Assembly (NCBI GenBank): GCA_002309015.1
Contig: DBWM01000020.1
Span: forward strand, 15,401-61,309
DNA: 45,909 nucleotides
Reading direction: 5' to 3'
Origin: Myxococcales bacterium UBA1238
GTDB taxonomy: Bacteria; Myxococcota_A; Bradymonadia; UBA7976; UBA1532
Made by a program: the position numbers and the translations under genes. The notes beneath the pieces were generated by a model, which saw nothing but the letters and a program-made list of their open reading frames with translations, did not search any database and was not told the origin of the DNA. Below, piece by piece: positions 41,999-45,909 of the stretch. The first letter of the stretch is position 1. Each line of letters begins with the position of its first letter.

Positions 41999-44326
41999 TC
42001 AGGGCTGCTGACGTAACTCCGCCTGGATGCGCGTTTTTTTCTTTTTCCGCTCAATTTTCTGCGCGCCCAGATAACGCGCGCCGTCCGGTCCATCCGCCTC
42101 CCAGCGCTCACCCGAAACCCGGCGATCGAGCTCAAACGGCAACTCGATCTCCGCCAAAAGCCGCCCAAAGGGCAACGCGTCGCCCGCATCTCCCCGAAGC
42201 AGGCCATCGAGCGCGATCCGCTTCCAGTCGATCTGCGAAACCTCGCTTTTTCCGAGCAAAAATTCTGCGTTGATCTGCAACGGATCACCCAGACGTTCAA
42301 AATCGCGCAGCAAAAGCTTCCTCGGCGCCACCGAAAGCGGCAGCAGGCGACCGGGTTGAGCGAGCGCGTAACGCAAATCCGAGGCGTCGAGTCCCAAAAA
42401 CCGCTCCCGCAGCGCCTGCGCCGTATCGCCCGAAAGCGTCCATTCCGCCGTCAAAACATATCCGTTTTTGGCCGCCTTCACATGCGCTCGCAGCTCGTAA
42501 CGATGCTCCTCCAAAGGAGAATCCGGAATCTGAGCCCAAAAGCCCCCCTTGCCGTCTACGACGAACGCCCTCTTTTGCCGCAACGCCCTTGGAGGCCTTG
42601 AAAGCCGCGCACTCCGATCGGTGGCATCGAGCCAGGCCTGACCTTCAGGCCAATAAAGCAGCACGTGATCGAACCAGCCCGGAGAGGGATGCCTGAAATA
42701 TTGCGCCGAACGCCCGCTCGCATCGGCCAGCGCCGCAAAACTCTCCATCCCCTGCGACTTTAAGAGCGCCTGCATGAGCGCCGTCAAATCTTTGCAATCG
42801 CCCTGCCGCTGAGCCAGCGTCACCTCGGGCGGCCTGGGCTGAAACGCGTGCCGTCCGATGCTGTTCCCCACGTACTGAAACTGCGAGACCGCCCGCAATA
42901 TCGAGGCCGCGCAATGCGCTTTGGACTGATTTTTACAGAGAAAATCCGCGTAGGCCTGAAGCTGGGGCTGCGGTTTAAATTGCAGAAAAGACGCATACCA
43001 GGCATCGACGGCGGCCCAGTCCTTAAAGGACGAAAAATAGATGGCGACGGGATTCCGGGCTTCGTCTTTAGGCGGCAAATTCTGGAGAGAAAGGCTCCAA
43101 CTCCGCGTATTCTGGTCGCTTTTTACCTGAAGCTCCGCTCCTGTCGCATCCACGGACCAATCCCAGTCCAAAGGCAGCGCAAGTTCAAACTGAGCTTCTT
43201 TTGTGGGGCCATCGTTTTGAAAATGGACGCCATCCCAAAGCTGATGCGCCTCCAAAAAAGGAATCGGCGTCTCGGTTTCGAGCAAAAGCTTTGTGCCCCA
43301 CGGAGGCGGCTGATGGCGTTCTCCAAAGCTGAGCACCAGCATCCGCATGTCGCCTGCGCCCGGCGGAACCACGATCTTTTGCGAGCGCACCTGCGAGGTT
43401 TGGCCCTGCGGCGTTAAAAGCTCCGCCTTTACGATGCGCAGCGGCGCCTGCGACCAATAATCTGCCGTCAGCTGCCGATAGCGCGCCCAGGCTTCGGGAC
43501 CGTCGATCTGCACCTCAAACCGCCAGCGTTTTAAAAGCTGACCTCGTTCATCCAAAGCGATCTGGTAGAAATCGCGCAGGATTTGGGCTTCGTTCCGCAC
43601 CGCCTTCGCATCGGGCGTCTGGGCTTCGGGATGGGGAGTCTCCGTCGGCCTGAGCCCCTTGGATCGCATCAGCTGCTCCGCCCTCCGCGCCTTGCCCATC
43701 TGCAAAAGCCGCTGCACGTAAGCCTGCAAAAGCCGCACGTCTTGGGGATCGCGCTCGATGGCGCGCTCAAAAAACAACAGATGGCCCTCGGTTTGCGAAA
43801 GGGTTTTGAGACTCCAGAGCCGGGCTTTACGCGAAAGCGAGAAGAGATCCGAAAGCGCCCGATCCTTTTGCCCAAGCTCCGCCCATGCCACCGCGCGGAT
43901 CGCGAGAAAAGCTTCTGATTCCCTATGGTTAACTGCCCGATCGACCGTTTCCAGAGCCCGCTCGAACGCCGCTTTTTTTAATTGCGCAAGCGCGAGACCG
44001 AGCGCCGCCTTTCGGTTTTGAGGATCCCGCCGCAACGCCGCCGAAAGCAACGCTTCCGCCTCATCCGGCTGATTCAGCCTGAGCAGCGAGAGCCCTAACC
44101 CCAAAAACGATTCCCCCTGCGATGGATTTTGATTGAGCGCGTTTTGAAACGCCGTCGCCGCCTCGCGAAAGCGCCCCATCTCGAAGTTCGCCTCACCCAA
44201 AAGCGACCAGGGATCCTGGGAATGGGCGTTTGCGGTCAGCGATCCCGCAAGGACTGCGAGCCAACCCATCGATCGCGCAAGCATTTGAGGCCAGTGAAGG
44301 CGAGAGGGCATTTTATGAGGCTTCAT
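41999..44326 (-). CDS. Exported TPR and transglutaminase-like protein
   Basis: 775 residues. An N-terminal signal or anchor (GWLAVLAGSLTANA) precedes several TPRs (about 40-230). A DUF3857-type beta domain (about 270-440) leads to a transglutaminase-like domain with the triad C511 (GDCKDL), His in WFDHVLLYW and Asp in WLDATD. Such DUF3857-transglutaminase proteins are common in bacterial envelopes but their substrates are poorly known. The C-terminus is beta-rich and ends with a basic stretch. The triad is intact, so activity is possible. The start at 44326 has no good ribosome site; 44311 is an alternative. Confidence 0.85.
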   Translation of the reverse strand: MKPHKMPSRLHWPQMLARSMGWLAVLAGSLTANAHSQDPWSLLGEANFEMGRFREAATAFQNALNQNPSQGESFLGLGLSLLRLNQPDEAEALLSAALRRDPQNRKAALGLALAQLKKAAFERALETVDRAVNHRESEAFLAIRAVAWAELGQKDRALSDLFSLSRKARLWSLKTLSQTEGHLLFFERAIERDPQDVRLLQAYVQRLLQMGKARRAEQLMRSKGLRPTETPHPEAQTPDAKAVRNEAQILRDFYQIALDERGQLLKRWRFEVQIDGPEAWARYRQLTADYWSQAPLRIVKAELLTPQGQTSQVRSQKIVVPPGAGDMRMLVLSFGERHQPPPWGTKLLLETETPIPFLEAHQLWDGVHFQNDGPTKEAQFELALPLDWDWSVDATGAELQVKSDQNTRSWSLSLQNLPPKDEARNPVAIYFSSFKDWAAVDAWYASFLQFKPQPQLQAYADFLCKNQSKAHCAASILRAVSQFQYVGNSIGRHAFQPRPPEVTLAQRQGDCKDLTALMQALLKSQGMESFAALADASGRSAQYFRHPSPGWFDHVLLYWPEGQAWLDATDRSARLSRPPRALRQKRAFVVDGKGGFWAQIPDSPLEEHRYELRAHVKAAKNGYVLTAEWTLSGDTAQALRERFLGLDASDLRYALAQPGRLLPLSVAPRKLLLRDFERLGDPLQINAEFLLGKSEVSQIDWKRIALDGLLRGDAGDALPFGRLLAEIELPFELDRRVSGERWEADGPDGARYLGAQKIERKKKKTRIQAELRQQP

Positions 44327-44391
44327 CTTGAGGAGCAGTGTAGAGCCTTTGGATCGGGAGACAAGGTTTCGTGAAGATGCGCGCTGAGCAT

Positions 44392-44418
44392 AAAAAAAGG
44401 GGCGGTTTTGCCCGCCCC
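44392..44418 (-). terminator. Intrinsic terminator of structured RNA A
   Basis: GGGGCGG-gcaaaa-CCGCCCC followed by seven T on the minus strand. It lies 8 nt beyond the closing stem of RNA A. Confidence 0.9.
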
Positions 44419-44611
44419 CATGCTTAAAGGATCGTCAACAGGTTGGTGATGCCCCATGCGCAAAAACGATGCTGAAAAACATCTGCTGAGCCTGCGCCTT
44501 ATCGGGATTTACGGCCGCTCCGAGCCTGGACAGACCAAAAGCCCGTTCTGTTTGGTCTCTACATGTGGAGCCCAGCTCCACAGGGTCCTGTTCGCCCAAT
44601 CCTCCAAGCAC
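44392..44611 (-). ncRNA. Structured RNA A, 6S-like (tentative)
   Basis: About 200-220 nt with its own promoter and terminator. The ends pair: GGAGGAT (44599-44605) with ATCCTTT (44426-44432) and AACAGG (44587-44592) with CCTGTT (44437-44442), leaving an internal loop TGGGCG/GACG. Inside are a perfect hairpin TGTGGAGC-tgg-GCTCCACA and a second, AGACCAAA/TTTGGTCT. It aligns at a 240-bp offset with RNA B, sharing an identical 17-nt block (44475-44491), GGAGCGG and GCATCACCA. A long rod closed by 5'/3' pairing fits 6S RNA, which binds the housekeeping RNA polymerase. The structure is well supported; the 6S name is a guess. Confidence 0.55.
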
Positions 44612-44617
44612 GCAGTT

Positions 44618-44645
44618 TTTATAGCAAAAAGGCAGCGCTCATCAA
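44618..44645 (-). promoter_or_regulatory. Promoter of structured RNA A
   Basis: TTGATG (44640-44645) and TATAAA (44618-44623) are 16 bp apart on the minus strand. Transcription would start near 44611, just before the 5' arm of the closing stem. Confidence 0.65.
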
Positions 44646-44666
44646 AGCGCAAAGATGGGCTTCCCG

Positions 44667-44825
44667 AAAGGCTGTCAGCGGGATGGTGATGCAAACAGCG
44701 CCGTTTGACTGCCCAAAAACATCTGCTGAGCATGCACAACAAGCGTCGATTCCACCGCTCCGGGCAGAGGGCCGGGAAGCATGCGCTCGATCCGGCGTGA
44801 GGGGTTTCCCGCTCGCCCAGCCTTT
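44667..44825 (-). ncRNA. Structured RNA B, 6S-like (tentative)
   Basis: 159-nt core. AAAGGCT (44819-44825) pairs with AGCCTTT (44667-44673) and AGCGGGA (44807-44813) with TCCCGCT (44677-44683), around an internal loop GGGCG/GAC. Against RNA A the stems differ by compensatory changes (C-G for A-U; G-C for A-U twice), so base pairing is conserved, not sequence. From memory, AGCGGG...CCCCTnAnGCC after the stem and GCATGC before the apical hairpin recall E. coli 6S RNA. No promoter was identified; it begins 13 nt after the DIP1984-family stop and could be read from that gene. No clean terminator of its own. Confidence 0.55.
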
Positions 44826-44837
44826 CAGAAAAGCCGC

Positions 44838-45293
44838 TTAAATCAGATCGTACGTAAAGTTGAGCGACTGAATCTCGATGTCGAGCTTCCGCAGCTGAGC
44901 CGACGCGTCGTCGATGCGCTTCCCCAGCGCTTTGACATCGATCACCGTCAGCGTTTTGATTTCGGAGCGCGAATAGCGGCTTGCGCCCTCTGACGCCGAC
45001 TTGAAGATCGACCGCCAGGCGCCGATGCGCAGGCTCAGAGCGTCCCGTTCTGCAATCATTTGGGTCAGCGTGCGCCCCTGAGCGTTCCTGACCTGCATAT
45101 TGGTTGCGTTGATGCGCCAGATATAGTCCTGAAGCTGCGTCAGGCAGAGCTCCATCTCTTTCATCAGCGCATCCGGATCCTCCATCGGGCGCTCCCCCTC
45201 CTGCACCTTCACGTTATGCAGCACGCGCTCCTTCAACTGCTCGATGCGCATTTGAAGATCCTTCCGCAAACTCAAAGCTTCTGCCAGTTTCAT
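44838..45293 (-). CDS. DIP1984 family protein
   Basis: 151 residues from the ATG at 45293 (MKLAEALSLRKDLQMRIEQLK), the usual family start, with GGGAG 7 nt upstream. The protein is mostly helical; KVQEGERPMEDPDALMKEM and LTQLQDYIWRINATNMQ are characteristic of the DIP1984 (septicolysin-like) family, whose role is unknown. Cytoplasmic, no signal peptide. It lies just upstream of the two structured RNAs on the same strand. Confidence 0.88.
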   Translation of the reverse strand: MKLAEALSLRKDLQMRIEQLKERVLHNVKVQEGERPMEDPDALMKEMELCLTQLQDYIWRINATNMQVRNAQGRTLTQMIAERDALSLRIGAWRSIFKSASEGASRYSRSEIKTLTVIDVKALGKRIDDASAQLRKLDIEIQSLNFTYDLI

Positions 45294-45578
45294 CTCACAA
45301 CTCCCATTAGTACTCAACTCGCAGGATTGTAAAGCAACCGACAAACCGCCTGCAAGTCAGCCGGCCTCCATGAAGCTCATCATCCCCGGATTCAGTTTGC
45401 AGCAGTTCAGGCGGCCATTCCTGCCCATGGCTCGGACTCCCGATACTCCCCCTCCCCGCCCTGCACCGTCGTCGGTCATTGCTTCATAACTTGCTGATTT
45501 TAAAAGAGAATCATTTTCTCTTCCGGCTCCCAATCACCCTACCGACCGGCGCACAAAACAACGATTACCCAGCCATCT
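45294..45578. other. Intergenic region without a recognised gene
   Basis: No convincing ORF. One hairpin AAGAGAA/TTCTCTT (45504-45522) lies in AT-rich sequence; on the minus strand it is followed by TTAAAATC and might act as a weak terminator for the genes to its right. The promoter of the DIP1984-family gene should lie here but no clear boxes were found. Confidence 0.4.
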
Positions 45579-45692
45579 TCACCACAGCGGACGGCATTCA
45601 ATGGGATCGCGATCAAAACTGAGCGTGGCCTTTTCCTGCTTGAACTGTGCATACCAAAGCTCGTCGTCGGCGCTGATCAGATGTGGTTCCAT
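45579..45692 (-). CDS. Tiny ORF downstream of the Rpn-type gene
   Basis: 37 residues, MEPHLISADDELWYAQFKQE to a C-terminal ECRPLW. It begins 7 nt after the stop of the Rpn-type nuclease gene on the same strand, which suggests cotranscription, but there is no good ribosome site. Acidic and aromatic, no signal. I do not recognise it; it may be a small partner protein or chance. Confidence 0.35.
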   Translation of the reverse strand: MEPHLISADDELWYAQFKQEKATLSFDRDPIECRPLW

Positions 45693-45699
45693 GGGGGCT

Positions 45700-45909
45700 T
45701 TACGCTGAAATGGATGATTGGAGAGCGACCACTTCTTCAATGGTGAGGCCGGTCCATTTGGCTATCAGTTCTGGAGTCACACCGTCGGCAAGCATGTTGC
45801 GCGCATTCTCAATCGCTTTTTTACGCGCACCTTCCGCTCTGCCTCTCGCCTCGCCTTCTGCTCTGCCTCTCGCCTCGCCTCTTGCTTCGGCTTTTCGTTC
45901 TGCACTTTT
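45700..45909 (-). CDS. Rpn/PD-(D/E)XK nuclease-family transposase-like protein, 3' end only
   Basis: The last 69 residues of a gene that continues past the window edge. It starts in a repeated Glu/Arg/Gly/Ala stretch (RGEARGRAEG twice) and ends NMLADGVTPELIAKWTGLTIEEVVAL. This tail is typical of Rpn-family recombination-promoting nucleases / PD-(D/E)XK family transposases, which are often mobile and present in many copies. The catalytic domain is outside the window. The repeats are also visible at DNA level. Confidence 0.8.
   Translation of the reverse strand, partial: KSAERKAEARGEARGRAEGEARGRAEGARKKAIENARNMLADGVTPELIAKWTGLTIEEVVALQSSISA

Noticed and set aside
44442..44742. Two short minus-strand ORFs with similar C-termini (AQQMF...ASP) in the structured RNA region
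   Set aside because: They lack good start sites, and the compensatory changes in the paired ends explain the similarity better as RNA.
44392..44825. SRP RNA or tmRNA
   Set aside because: The SRP domain IV core (GGAAGGAAGCAG-type) and tRNA-like ends of tmRNA are both absent.

Overview
The window reads as a chromosome segment of a Gram-negative bacterium of the old deltaproteobacterial group, most likely Myxococcota or a close relative. This is an inference from content. There are many small lipoproteins and SPOR, CpXC, FG-GAP and HARE-HTH proteins, and a kinase-fold protein that carries a GYF_2-like module, one membrane helix and an AgmX/PglI-type C-terminus. Most of the rest is core housekeeping. 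Genes are tightly packed, often with ATGA, GTGA or TGATG junctions. No rRNA, insertion sequence or true CRISPR locus was seen.

Layout. 0-1.6 kb: a coiled-coil protein of unknown function lies between two arrays of short palindromes. 1.6-6.1 kb (-): lepA-lepB-FG-GAP lipoprotein-trmL. 6.3-6.9 kb (+): a lipoprotein with calcium-loop repeats. 6.9-14.6 kb (-): HARE-HTH protein-yicC-gmk-rel-MBL hydrolase-SPOR protein. 14.7-17.8 kb (-): metallophosphoesterase and a CpXC/HEAT protein. 18.1-18.3 kb (+): tRNA-Gln and tRNA-Glu with promoter and terminator. 18.4-23.5 kb (-): lipoprotein-pseudokinase-small protein-Nudix-tsaE-NlpC-like-ribA. 23.6-24.7 kb: a lipoprotein and a helix-hairpin-helix protein with overlapping 3' ends. 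24.8-31.9 kb (+): barrel-SppA fusion, polA and a soluble GAF histidine kinase. 31.9-32.3 kb: palindrome array. 32.4-33.5 kb (-): HAD phosphatase and a GNAT-like protein. 33.6-38.6 kb: plsY (+) converging on alr-tmcA-fni (-). 38.7-40.0 kb: a DUF218 protein and a flavodoxin-like protein converging on another palindrome array. 40.1-41.7 kb (+): periplasmic coiled-coil protein and a KamA-type radical SAM enzyme. 41.7-41.9 kb (-): two identical tRNA-Phe genes. 42.0-44.3 kb (-): TPR/transglutaminase protein. 44.4-44.8 kb (-): two tandem structured RNAs that resemble 6S RNA. 44.8-45.9 kb (-): DIP1984-family protein, a tiny ORF and the 3' end of an Rpn-type nuclease gene.

Two things stand out. First, four arrays of short palindromes repeat every 41-42 bp, which is close to four DNA helical turns, with unrelated sequence between units. 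Two arrays use ACTTGAA-CT-TTCAAGT and flank the 426-1136 gene. Two use ATCGGCC-S-GGCCGAT and fill the spaces between convergent gene pairs. They look CRISPR-like in layout, but the repeats are too short and variable. Phased binding sites for a dimeric protein, or supercoiling/termination elements, fit better. Second, the 510-bp space at 44.3-44.8 kb holds two related RNAs whose closing stems differ by compensatory changes.
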